Shown: positions 44,050 through 52,146 of the stretch, piece by piece
How positions within the stretch are numbered: position 1 is the stretch's first letter
Layout of the letters: each line of letters starts with the position of its first letter
Assembly (NCBI RefSeq): GCF_010894405.1
Contig: NZ_JAAIYA010000001.1
Coordinates: forward strand, 431,341-495,340
DNA length: 64,000 nucleotides
Source: Pyxidicoccus caerfyrddinensis
GTDB taxonomy: Bacteria > Myxococcota > Myxococcia > Myxococcales > Myxococcaceae
Reading direction: 5' to 3'
Position numbers and translations under genes: made by a program
The notes under the pieces: model-generated
Told to the model about the DNA's origin: nothing
Seen by the model: only the letters and a program-made list of their open reading frames with translations
Databases searched by the model: none

Positions 44050-45513
44050 ATGAACCCGTTGCCCAGCCCTCCCCTGCCCTCCTGTCCGGACGAGAACCTG
44101 CTCGCGGCTTTCGCCACCGGTTCGCTTCGCGGGGGGAAGGTGTCAGGGGTGGAAGCACACCTCGATGACTGTGCGAATTGCCGGGCACTGGTGGCTGCCG
44201 TGGCGGCTGAGTCCTCGCATCCGGGCACGGGTGATTTCGAGGCGCCCACGCGGCTGGACACCGGTGCGCCCACGCTGTCGGACGCACGGCGGGAAGAGAA
44301 GCTTCCGCCGGGGACTCAGCTGGGGCCCTACCTGATTCGCGGCGTGCTGGGCATGGGGGGCATGGGCGTGGTGTACGCGGCGGACGACCCGCGGCTGGGA
44401 CGGCGGGTGGCGCTCAAGCTGCTGCGGCCGCTGCAAGAAGGCGCGGAGGAAGAAGGCCGGGCGCGGCTGCTCCGGGAAGCACAGGCGATGGCGCGCCTGT
44501 CCCATCCCAATGTGCTGCCCATCTTCGAGCTGGGCACGGCGGAGGGGCGTGACTTCCTGGCCATGGAGTGGGTGGAAGGCACGACGCTCGCGGACTGGCT
44601 CCGCGCGCGAGAGCGTCCCTGGCGCGAGGTGCTGGAGGTGTTCCTCGCGGCGGGAGCGGGGCTCGCCGCCGCGCACCGGGCGGGCCTGGTCCACCGTGAC
44701 TTCAAGCCCTCCAACGTCCTGGTGGGGCTCGACGGACGGGTGCGTGTCACGGACTTCGGCCTCGCGAGTCGCGGCACGCAGGCGCAGGAGGCCGTGACGT
44801 CTGGGGAGAAGGACGAAGCGGCTCCCGCGGATGCGTCCGCGCTCACGCAGCGGGGCCGGGTTCCGGGTACGCCCGCATACATGTCTCCCGAGCAGCGGGC
44901 AGGTCAGGCGGTGGACGCGCGCAGTGACCAGTACAGCTTCTGTGTCGCGCTCCACGAAGCGCTCCAGGGTGAGCGGCCTTCGGACGTTTCCGCGCCCTCG
45001 TCACGCCGGGCCCTTCAGCGGAAAGCGAGGGCTTCGAACCTGCCGAAGTACGTCCAGGCCGCGCTGGCGCGGGGGCTCGCGAAGGCCCCGGAGGAGCGCT
45101 TCCCTTCCATGGATGCGCTGATGGCGGTGCTCTCCCTGCCACCTCCGTCGAGGCTGAGGCACGCGGGAGGATTCACCGCCGTGCTGCTGGGCGTGGGACT
45201 CGGGGTGTTCCTGTGGAAGCAGCCTCAGCGCCATGAGCCGCCTGACGCACAGGTGCAAGCGGCCCCCGTCGCAGCGGAGCGCGGTGACACCTCGAACACG
45301 CTCATCTCGCTGCGCATGGGCCAGGTGCGCGAGCTGACCATTCCCGAGATCGAGCGCGTCGCGGTGGGCGACCCGGAAATCATGGAGATAGAGAACCTGG
45401 GCGGCGGCGTGCTGCGCCTGACGGCCAGGACGGTGGGCGCCACGCACCTGGTGACGTGGACCCACGATAACGCGGAGATGCAGGTCTACACCCTGTCCGT
45501 CACCGCGCGCTGA
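44050..45513 (+). CDS. Transmembrane serine/threonine kinase with anti-sigma zinc motif and secretin-type sensor domain
   Basis: A 487-residue protein in three parts. Residues 12-45 carry H-x3-C-x2-C (EAHLDDCANCRA) preceded by Cys12, the zinc motif of ZAS anti-sigma factors. Residues 90-365 are a complete Hanks kinase: GVLGMGGMGVVYAA, VALKLL, LVHRDFKPSNVLV, TDFGLASRG and GTPAYMSPEQ; the activation loop has an insert rich in Ser/Thr/Glu. FTAVLLGVGLGVFLW near 380 is a membrane helix. Residues 415-487 are a secretin-type N-terminal domain (MGQVRELTIPEIERVAVGDPE, GGVLRLTARTVGATHLVTW) facing the periplasm, similar to the small protein upstream. A sigma gene lies two genes before it. Confidence 0.85.
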   Translation: MNPLPSPPLPSCPDENLLAAFATGSLRGGKVSGVEAHLDDCANCRALVAAVAAESSHPGTGDFEAPTRLDTGAPTLSDARREEKLPPGTQLGPYLIRGVLGMGGMGVVYAADDPRLGRRVALKLLRPLQEGAEEEGRARLLREAQAMARLSHPNVLPIFELGTAEGRDFLAMEWVEGTTLADWLRARERPWREVLEVFLAAGAGLAAAHRAGLVHRDFKPSNVLVGLDGRVRVTDFGLASRGTQAQEAVTSGEKDEAAPADASALTQRGRVPGTPAYMSPEQRAGQAVDARSDQYSFCVALHEALQGERPSDVSAPSSRRALQRKARASNLPKYVQAALARGLAKAPEERFPSMDALMAVLSLPPPSRLRHAGGFTAVLLGVGLGVFLWKQPQRHEPPDAQVQAAPVAAERGDTSNTLISLRMGQVRELTIPEIERVAVGDPEIMEIENLGGGVLRLTARTVGATHLVTWTHDNAEMQVYTLSVTAR

Positions 45514-45564
45514 CGTCAGAGTCCGCCGGTCCCCTTCTCCCCAAGCTTCGTGAGCGCTACGACG

Positions 45565-45993
45565 TCACGCAACCCAGATGCGATGCTCCGTAGGCTGTCC
45601 GTGCGTGTCCAACTCCAGGCGCATGCCATGGGCGTTCCGTGGGCCGTAGTAGCCTGCGGCGTACACCGCACACCTGCCGCGGTAGGGTGCGACTTCGAGC
45701 ACCGCCACCCTGGTCGCAAGTGGGTAGTGGAGCCGTGAGTACTGCATGGCGCGGTGGCGCAGGTAGCTCCACATGTCGCGACGCACGAAGCCGGATTCGG
45801 TGAGGAACCAGGCCGCAAGCAGCGGCACTGCGGGCCAGGGGCCTTCGAGCTCGTCATCGCTTTCGATGGCTCCCCAGAGCAGCACCCACGTCCCCCAGGG
45901 ACGATGCTCCTCATCGCGTGACGACCAGTCGGCGACCAACCGCCGGACCGTCTGTTCCACGAGCCATTGACGTGTGTTGTTCGGGGTGGACAT
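45565..45993 (-). CDS. Hypothetical protein, 142 aa
   Basis: A soluble protein of mixed composition with many Trp and Tyr; no signal peptide or membrane span. It reads as an alpha/beta domain: LVEQTVRRLVADWSSRDEEH, PAVPLLAAWFLTESG, LATRVAVLEVAPYRGRCAVY and GMRLELDTHGQPTEHRIWVA. Not recognised. It is convergent with the kinase gene, 51 bp away, and divergent from the next exported protein. ATG 45993 is used. Standard codon usage supports a real gene. Confidence 0.55.
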   Translation of the reverse strand: MSTPNNTRQWLVEQTVRRLVADWSSRDEEHRPWGTWVLLWGAIESDDELEGPWPAVPLLAAWFLTESGFVRRDMWSYLRHRAMQYSRLHYPLATRVAVLEVAPYRGRCAVYAAGYYGPRNAHGMRLELDTHGQPTEHRIWVA

Positions 45994-46091
45994 GGGACGA
46001 GTGTTACCCGCTTCGGTGGACTGGAGCCCATACCCACCAGGCAGGGGAGCCGCGCGCTCCGCGCGCTTCGGGTTATCCTACCGGAGCAACG

Positions 46092-48206
46092 ATGGCCCTC
46101 CGATTCGCGCGCGGTGCGCTCTGGCTTCTTCCCCTGGCGCTCATGACGGTTGCCCATGCGGGCACACCGCCCGTGCGCGGCTCCCGCGTCATCGAGGGCA
46201 TCGCTGTCGCGAGCACGGGGCCCGTGGCCTCGGTGAAGGTCCGCGCCACCCATGGAGGGCGCGTCGTTACCACCCGCACCGACGCGCACGGCCACTTCGT
46301 ACTCCGCGGCCTGTCCGACGGCTGGTGGACCCTGACCGCGTCCCGAGGCTCCGAGGTGGGAGAAGTCCAGGCAGCGCCAGGAGCATTGGAGCCGCACTTC
46401 GTGGTGCTGGAGCTGGGCCTGCCCAGGACCGTGCGCGGCGTCGTGCGCTCCGAGTCGGGACTGCCCGTGCTCGGGGCCCGGGTGGAGGCGGGCCTCCAGG
46501 GCGTGGACGGCCTGCGAAACCCCCGCGAGTACCGCACCGCCAGCAACGGACGGTTCGAGCTTGCTGTGGCGGGCCTCTCTCCGATCGCGGTCCAGGTGAG
46601 CGCTCCAGGGTTCCTTCGCCAGCAAGTCACCGAGGCGTCGTCCACCGGGGAGTGGGACGTGGTGCTCGAGAGCACGGTGGAGCTGCGCGGCAGGGTCACC
46701 GATAGCCGAGGCACGCCGGTGATGGGCGTCCGGGTTCGTCTCAAGCGGTACGGGCAGACGTCGTTCTCCAGGACCTTCTCCGGCCGTGACTCGCTCGCCA
46801 CCCTGACGGAGGGTGACGGCACCTTCGCCATCGGGGGGCTCCAGCGAGGCCGTTACAGCTTCCTGCTCGAGCATCGGGCCCACGCCGCTCTCATCGGAGA
46901 CGTAGAGGTCCCCACCGCCGAGGTGCGCTGGGCGCTCCCGGAGGGCATCCGCGTCTCCACCACCGTCACGACTCAGGGCGGTGCGCCCACGCCTGCCACG
47001 GTGTCCTTCTCCGGACCGCTGGCGGACCCGGCCTTCTTCCCCTCGGAGCGAACCGTCGAGACCGACGCTGCGGGAGGCGCGGTGCTCGATGGCCTCGTGC
47101 CCGGGACCTACCAGGTGACGGCGAGCGTGCGGTCTCGCGTGGAGGAGCGGTCCATGTCCCGCAGGGTCCAGGTCTCCGCCGGCGAGCCGGCCCTGGCGCT
47201 GGACTTCCGGAGCCCCCACCTGCTCCGAGGGCGTGTCGTCGACGCGCGCGGGCGTCCCCTGCGGGGCGTACGGCTGTCAGTCCGTCACGAGGACGAGGAG
47301 CGGGCGGGCTTCTCGGTGACGCGCCGGAGCATCGACGGCACCTTTACCTTCGACAGCCTTCCTGAAAGAGCGCTGACGGTGGCGGCCTGGAAGGAGGGCT
47401 ACGAGCCCGTCTCCACCGAGGTCCGGGTCCCCACTTCGGCACCGCTCCGCCTCGTGCTGAAGCGGCAGCGGAGCGTCCCGGTCTCTGGCCGCGTGGTGGA
47501 TGCGCGGGGCCGGCCCATTCGCTCGTTCAGCGTGAACGGCACCCAGAAGCGGCACGCGGGGGGCCGCTTCTCGATGCCGGTGCCGCCGGGCGTGGAGGCG
47601 GTCGTGCTTCGCATCTCCGCCGATGGCTTCGCCCCCAGGCTGCTGACCCTCGATCCGCGTGCCCCGGCGGCGCGGAAACAGGGGGCCGTCCGGCTCGACA
47701 AGGGCAGGACGCTCACGGGGCGCGTGGAGACCCCGGAAGGCTGGGACCTTGCCGGAGTGACGGTCCGGTGCAGATGGCCCGGCGCGCCGACACACCGGGA
47801 CCCGAGCGCCTGCCACGGCGAGACGCTTCCGGATGGGAGCCTCTACCTCTTCCACGTGCCGACAGAGCCGGTCGTGCTCGAGCTGGATTCTCCGGACTGG
47901 CCACTGACACGGCTCCTCGTGCCCGAGGGCGTCACGGAGGCGCGGGTACGGGTGCCTCATGGGTTGACGGTGCGGGGCACCGTCAAGGACGCGCGCGGGC
48001 TCCCCCTGGAGGACGGCGACGTCCGCGTGGAGGTGAAGGGGGAGGCGCACTTCGCACCCATCCGTCCCGACGGGACGTACGTCATCCGGGTATCGCCAGG
48101 GCGCGGCTCCATCCAGGTCGTCAACCAGCGGGGCGAGCCGACGACCTTCGAGGGCGCGGAAGGACAGACGGCCCGCGTGGACCTGCTGGTGCGGAGCGAT
48201 TCCTGA
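46092..48206 (+). CDS. Exported protein with many carboxypeptidase-regulatory-like domains
   Basis: A 704-residue protein with signal peptide ALWLLPLALMTVAHA. The rest is a chain of beta-sandwich repeats of the CarboxypepD_reg/Cna-B type, each with G.V.d..G.P..g..V and TD..G.F.l.gL..G.Y.v patterns: for instance LRGRVTDSRGTPVMGVRVRL, LRGRVVDARGRPLRGVRLSV, SGRVVDARGRPIRSF and VRGTVKDARGLPLEDGDVRV. I count about seven. There is no lipobox, sorting motif or outer-membrane barrel, so it is likely a periplasmic or secreted scaffold. GGAG precedes ATG 46092. Not in an operon. Confidence 0.85.
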   Translation: MALRFARGALWLLPLALMTVAHAGTPPVRGSRVIEGIAVASTGPVASVKVRATHGGRVVTTRTDAHGHFVLRGLSDGWWTLTASRGSEVGEVQAAPGALEPHFVVLELGLPRTVRGVVRSESGLPVLGARVEAGLQGVDGLRNPREYRTASNGRFELAVAGLSPIAVQVSAPGFLRQQVTEASSTGEWDVVLESTVELRGRVTDSRGTPVMGVRVRLKRYGQTSFSRTFSGRDSLATLTEGDGTFAIGGLQRGRYSFLLEHRAHAALIGDVEVPTAEVRWALPEGIRVSTTVTTQGGAPTPATVSFSGPLADPAFFPSERTVETDAAGGAVLDGLVPGTYQVTASVRSRVEERSMSRRVQVSAGEPALALDFRSPHLLRGRVVDARGRPLRGVRLSVRHEDEERAGFSVTRRSIDGTFTFDSLPERALTVAAWKEGYEPVSTEVRVPTSAPLRLVLKRQRSVPVSGRVVDARGRPIRSFSVNGTQKRHAGGRFSMPVPPGVEAVVLRISADGFAPRLLTLDPRAPAARKQGAVRLDKGRTLTGRVETPEGWDLAGVTVRCRWPGAPTHRDPSACHGETLPDGSLYLFHVPTEPVVLELDSPDWPLTRLLVPEGVTEARVRVPHGLTVRGTVKDARGLPLEDGDVRVEVKGEAHFAPIRPDGTYVIRVSPGRGSIQVVNQRGEPTTFEGAEGQTARVDLLVRSDS

Positions 48207-48336
48207 CAGGCCCCGAGCTCGGTGTTCCGTAGGGCATGAGGACCGAACCGGACACCAGCTCCGCGTCCATTGAGCACCGCGTCGGCTGCGGTCTTCTTGG
48301 CTGCCTGCGCCTTTGTCAGCCTGGCGGCAGCGGCGC

Positions 48337-48699
48337 TCACGGAAACTTGAGCGTGCCCTCGCGCCACGCCTTGAGCGCGTACTCCGCTCGTGTCCGGATA
48401 CGCCCTGGGCGGGCAGCAAACTCCAACAGAACAGGTTCACCCTGAGCTGGAGCGAATTCAAGCGCGTGTGCAGCAGCAATGGAACGGACATTCTCGTCCA
48501 CGCTCTTCAACAGCGGGAGGAGATAAGAGGCCACCGATCGACTCCGGAGCTCACGGTAGGCACTTGCAATCCTGTCGTGAGCCCGATTGGCAGCACGATG
48601 ATTCGCAGCGGCCAGCGCCTGTCCGTAGGCTACCGCCGCCTGCTCGTACTCTTGGACGAGTTCATCAATGCTCGCCCCTTGGATATTGCGCATGCTCAT
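48337..48699 (-). CDS. sitI: DUF2019-type immunity protein of the broken Sit toxin
   Basis: A 120-residue helical protein (ELVQEYEQAAVAYGQALAAAN, RIASAYRELRSRSVASYLLPLL, VRSIAAAHALEFAP) that looks like a HEAT-like DUF2019 protein; proteins of this family often follow polymorphic toxin genes. The ATG overlaps the toxin stop codon by 4 bp (ATGA), the usual sitA-sitI arrangement. The frame is intact although the toxin upstream is not, so it could still protect against a matching toxin from kin. It now lies downstream of the insertion, so its promoter may be lost or replaced. Name given by position. Confidence 0.75.
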   Translation of the reverse strand: MSMRNIQGASIDELVQEYEQAAVAYGQALAAANHRAANRAHDRIASAYRELRSRSVASYLLPLLKSVDENVRSIAAAHALEFAPAQGEPVLLEFAARPGRIRTRAEYALKAWREGTLKFP

Positions 48700-48972
48700 G
48701 GAACGACTCCGTAGTCCCGGAGGATTCTCAAACAGAACTCGCGTTGGGCCTGAAAGGACTGACCACTCAGCCACTGCCGCACGGTTTGTCCACCAGAGAG
48801 GAGGGGATCTTTCGACGAGTAGTACGCGCCGATTTGCCGGTGAATCCCTTCGTCGATGGCGATCACGTTCTCGGTGTTGTGAAGGGCCTGAGGACCGAAT
48901 CGCTCCACGTTGCCAGGCGTCTGCTCGACGATGTGGTGCCACTGATTGCCGGGTTCCGCCGAGCCCAAGGCG

Positions 48973-48981
48973 CTCTTAAGG
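48973..48981. repeat. Left 9-bp target duplication of the IS4-family element
   Basis: CTCTTAAGG, identical to 50708-50716. The toxin reading frame crosses it. Confidence 0.9.
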
Positions 48982-50707
48982 CCACCCCTTTCAAGGTGAT
49001 GAAGACGGCTCCCTGGCGGGCGGGGTGGCAGGAGGGGTAGCGGTCGCAGAGGGCAGCGGCGCTGGGAGAGGTCAGCGAGAGCATCTTTCAGGGAGGTATG
49101 GCCGGAGGAAGAGTCATGGCCCTGGACGTCGTCTTCGAGCGCTTCGTGCACCACAGCCCCTTGCCCCTCATGGCGCGGCTGCTCATGCAGCGGGCCCTGG
49201 GTGCTGAGTGGCTCGACAGCCTGTTCGAGCAGCATCGCCAGCGGCAGTACACGCGCGAGCTGCTCTTCTCCACCGAGGTGGACCTGATGGCGCTGGTGGC
49301 CCTGGGCCTGCGGCCGTCGCTGCATGCGGCGGCCCAATCCAGCGAGGGGCTGAAGGTGTCGATGCAGGCGCTGTACGAGAAGGTGCACCACACCGAGCCG
49401 CGGGTAGTACGGGAGTTGGTGCAGTGCAGCGGGGAGCGGCTGAGGCCCGTGCTGGAGCATCTGAAGCTGCAGCAGCCGTCCTGGGCTTCGGGCTATCGGG
49501 TGCGGGTGCTGGATGGAAACCACCTGGCGGCCAGCCAGAAGAGACTCAAGCCGCTGCGGGGCTTGCGAGGCGCGGCGCTGCCCGGCCAGGCGCTGGTGGT
49601 GTACGCGCCGGAGTGGGATTTGGTAGTGGACCTGGTGCCGGCGGAGGATGCGCACGCGAATGAGCGGGCGTTGATGGGGCCGGTGCTGGAGCGAGTGCAG
49701 GCGGGGGAGTTGTGGTTGGCGGACCGGAACTTCTCGACGCGGCAGATACTCTTCGCCGTGGAGGACAAGCACGCCGCCTTCGTCATCCGCGAGCATGGCG
49801 TTTCGCCCTCGCCGACGGAGGCGGGGCCGCTGAAGAAGGTGGGACGAGTCGAAACGGGCGTCGTCTTCGAGCAGGCTGTCGAGATTGAGGACGAGCAGGG
49901 GCGGCGCCTGCGGCTGCGACGGATTGAGTTGCAGTTGGAGGAGCCGACCGAGGACGGCGATACCCGCATTCGCGTGCTGACGAACGTGCCCTCCGAGCGC
50001 ATGGGGGCCAAGGAGGTGGCGGGGTTGTACCGGCGGCGCTGGAGCATCGAAGGGATGTTCGGCCGGCTGGAGTCGGTGTTGAAGAGCGAGGTGAAGACGC
50101 TGGGCTACCCGCGAGCGGCGCTGCTGGCTTTCGGCGTGGCGGTGATGGCGTACAACGTGCTGGCGGTGATGCTGGCGGCGGTAGAGACCGAACACCGGTT
50201 GAAGGCGACGGAGGTATCCAGCTATTACATAGCAGACGAAGTGAAGGCCACCTATGGCGGGATGATGATAGCCATTGCTGAGCCACTCTGGCGTGGATTC
50301 GAGTCTCAGACGGATGAGGAGTTGGGCAAGGAGTTGCTGTGGCTGGCCAGCCATGTGAAGCCCTCGAAGTTGCGCAAGCATCCCCGAGGGCCGAAGAAGA
50401 AGGAGAAGAAAGGGTACGCGCCGAGGCGAGAAGTGGACCGGCATGTCTCGACGGCGCGAGTGTTACGGGGAGACGAGAAGACCTGACAGCCTGGCGGGAG
50501 ATAGTCGCGACTCTAACGAGCGGCGCTGAGGCGAAAAGACTGTCCGGACGCTGGATGGCGCAGCGTGATTTCAGGGGCGAGGCCTCTTTCACGAAACCAA
50601 GACACGAAAAGCCTGCTCGTGGGACTCAGAAAACCGCAGGCGCGGGCTCTCATGGAGCCCGGCATGCCCCAGGGAGCGGTATGCTCCCAACACCTTGAAA
50701 GGGGTGG
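48982..50707 (+). mobile_element. IS4-family insertion sequence, 1,726 bp
   Basis: Both ends were located by eye: the left end CCACCCCTTTCAAGGTG (48982-48998) is the exact inverse complement of the right end (50691-50707). It is flanked by perfect 9-bp copies of CTCTTAAGG. It contains one transposase gene. The last 220 bp past the transposase hold no gene. The intact ends and duplicate show a recent, simple transposition. Confidence 0.9.
49116..50486 (+). CDS. IS4-family transposase
   Basis: A 456-residue DDE transposase. The first Asp is in VRVLDGNHLAAS near residue 140, the second in LWLADRNFSTRQ near 205, and the Glu in the YREK-like YRRRWSIEGMFGRLE near 310. The N-terminal part has the IS4-type helix bundle; the tail is basic (PRGPKKKEKKGYAPRRE). 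ATG 49116 follows GGAGGAAGAG; an ATG at 49098 six codons earlier is the alternative. Appears intact. Confidence 0.9.
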   Translation: MALDVVFERFVHHSPLPLMARLLMQRALGAEWLDSLFEQHRQRQYTRELLFSTEVDLMALVALGLRPSLHAAAQSSEGLKVSMQALYEKVHHTEPRVVRELVQCSGERLRPVLEHLKLQQPSWASGYRVRVLDGNHLAASQKRLKPLRGLRGAALPGQALVVYAPEWDLVVDLVPAEDAHANERALMGPVLERVQAGELWLADRNFSTRQILFAVEDKHAAFVIREHGVSPSPTEAGPLKKVGRVETGVVFEQAVEIEDEQGRRLRLRRIELQLEEPTEDGDTRIRVLTNVPSERMGAKEVAGLYRRRWSIEGMFGRLESVLKSEVKTLGYPRAALLAFGVAVMAYNVLAVMLAAVETEHRLKATEVSSYYIADEVKATYGGMMIAIAEPLWRGFESQTDEELGKELLWLASHVKPSKLRKHPRGPKKKEKKGYAPRREVDRHVSTARVLRGDEKT

Positions 50708-50716
50708 CTCTTAAGG
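50708..50716. repeat. Right 9-bp target duplication of the IS4-family element
   Basis: CTCTTAAGG, identical to 48973-48981. Confidence 0.9.
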
Positions 50717-51748
50717 CCGCTGAACGAGCCCCAGGACCTGAAACCGATAGAACTGACTCCCGTTACGGCTCCGCTCACGCCCTGGGCCGTCATGGCGACC
50801 GCCGTGGCAGGCAGGGAGATGACGACGGTGCTTCCTTGAATGGCTACCGCACTCACCTGCCCCACGTTCGCAAGGCTGATGCCTAGCCGTGAGGCCCCGG
50901 CCGCCGCAGCCTCCATGTAGCTGGGCAGCATCGACAGCCGCGAGGCCAGCCCCACGGCGCCCCCGGTCATGCCATGACTCACCACCACGGTGACCGCGAG
51001 GACGAAGACGCGCGCCACCTCCGGTCCTACTCGATTGGCGAAGCGATGGCCGGCCTGTTCAAGTTCCACCCAGGTGGTGGCCCGGTCCGTGGCCGTCTTC
51101 AACTCCCGGCTCGCGTCCACCACCTCAAGGAAGGTCTCTACTCCCAGGTAGATGAGCAGGACCGCTGAGACGATGGCCGCCACCTTGGTGAACACGGGCT
51201 CGGGATTGGCCGCCAGGACGGCCCAGGTAACGAGGCCCGTGGCGATGACGGTGTAGAAGAGCTGGGGCGCCAGGGTCTTCTCCACCGCCCGGGCGATGCT
51301 CTCCTTGAGGGGCTCCAGCGACAAGCCCAGGGCAACCCCAGCTTGTCCCACTCGCCCAGGCCTGGCCCGATGTCGAGCAGGGAGAGGCAGTGGTCCCTAC
51401 GCTGGCCCGGCACGCAGAGGCCACCGAAGCTCTTGCGCATCAGGCGCTGCCATCGGGTGTCTGCACTGTTCTCCGGGTGGGAGGCGCGCACCAGCAAGCC
51501 TTGCTGCGGTGCACGGAGCGTCAGAGGTACCTCCAGCACCAGCCGCGCCAGCGCCTCCTCGAATGATTCCGCGTCCACCGTCACGGACTGGCTTGCGGAG
51601 GACGGCCTGTACTCCAGGGGCGAGCCCTGCCCCGTGTCGAGGCGGATGACACGCGGGGCGGCGCACGCATCGAGCAGGGCGAGGAGCAGGAGCGCGACGG
51701 CCAGCCGGATTGCCATGAGCCGCTTTCGGGAGCGAGGAGGGCTCCAGC

Positions 51749-51975
51749 CTACGGAAAGGTTCCTCCGGAGACGATGTTGTTCCGGTCCTCATCTTCGTCC
51801 TGCAGCTGAACGCGATGGTGCGCTGCCTCTGCACCGCCCCCAGTCCGGCCTTGGAGTGGGCAAGGAAGCGGGCCTCCCGCTGCGGCTCGATGAGCGCCGC
51901 GCCAACCGCAGACCTCTTGGCTGCCTCGGATTCTGTCAGGTAGGCGTCAAGGTCCCCGTCGAACAGGGGCCCGCA
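51749..51975 (-). pseudogene. 3' remnant of the gene upstream of sitA (sitB-like position)
   Basis: The minus strand reads FDGDLDAYLTESEAAKRSAV and onward through GLGAVQRQRTIAF, then one base is missing near 51800 and the next frame gives LQDEDEDRNNIVSGGTFP and a stop at 51749, 32 bp before the sitA start. Sit cassettes have the order sitB-sitA-sitI, so this could be the end of a sitB gene; I do not recognise the sequence itself. The 5' part is missing; the tRNA-Arg gene lies just beyond. Boundary approximate. Confidence 0.5.
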
Positions 51976-52033
51976 CCGCGCTGGCCTCGCGCTCGTTGCG
52001 CGCGTCGGTCCGCCTGCTATAACGCGCCAGCAC

Positions 52034-52107
52034 GACCCCGTAGCTCAGTTGGATAGAGCGGCGGTTTCCTAAACCGCAGGCCACAGGTTCGATTCCTGTC
52101 GGGGTCA
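52034..52107 (+). tRNA. tRNA-Arg (CCU)
   Basis: Complete 74-nt cloverleaf: acceptor GACCCCG/CGGGGTC, D-arm with AGCTCAGTTGGATAGAGC, anticodon stem GCGGT/ACCGC with loop TTCCTAA giving anticodon CCT, T-arm ACAGG-TTCGATT-CCTGT, discriminator A. CCA is not encoded. tRNA genes like this are favoured integration sites; mobile elements begin about 230 bp downstream. Confidence 0.95.
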
Positions 52108-52108
52108 T

Positions 52109-52146
52109 CGCCCTGCTTCCCAAGTCCGCGGAAGCAGGGCGTTTTT
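52109..52146 (+). terminator. Intrinsic terminator of tRNA-Arg
   Basis: A perfect 12-bp stem CGCCCTGCTTCC with GGAAGCAGGGCG, loop of 9, then TTTTT. The following 190 bp (to 52336) hold no intact gene. The minus strand of 52171-52262 reads as a short tail [20 protein letters not shown], the kind of C-terminal scrap integrase genes leave next to a tRNA, but this is weak. Confidence 0.9.

Larger units (their letters stand above)
48696..51716 (-). pseudogene. sitA: SitA-like lipoprotein polymorphic toxin, interrupted by IS and frameshifted
   Basis: Minus-strand gene in three pieces. N-terminal piece from ATG 51716: lipoprotein signal with Cys in LALLDACAAP, then RVIRLDTGQGSPLEY and LLDIGPGLGEWDK. 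Near 51340 one base appears lost (around aagctgggg), and the next frame continues GVALGLSLEPLKESI with two hydrophobic segments down to FRSWGSFSGLKS at about 50710. The IS4 element sits there. Beyond it, at 48981, the frame resumes ALGSAEPGNQWHHIVEQTPG, a WHH-type HNH nuclease toxin domain, to the stop at 48696. Removing the IS and one 9-bp duplicate joins the last two pieces in frame; the intact form would be about 428 residues. SitA toxins move between kin by outer-membrane exchange. Confidence 0.85.

Noticed and set aside
45510-45560. TGACGTCA near the kinase stop as a regulatory site
   Set aside because: It overlaps the end of the coding region between convergent genes; an 8-bp palindrome is expected by chance.
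51343-52056. A 237-codon plus-strand frame across the sitA front
   Set aside because: It is Arg/Ser-rich antisense to the lipoprotein signal and the upstream remnant, and runs into the tRNA gene.
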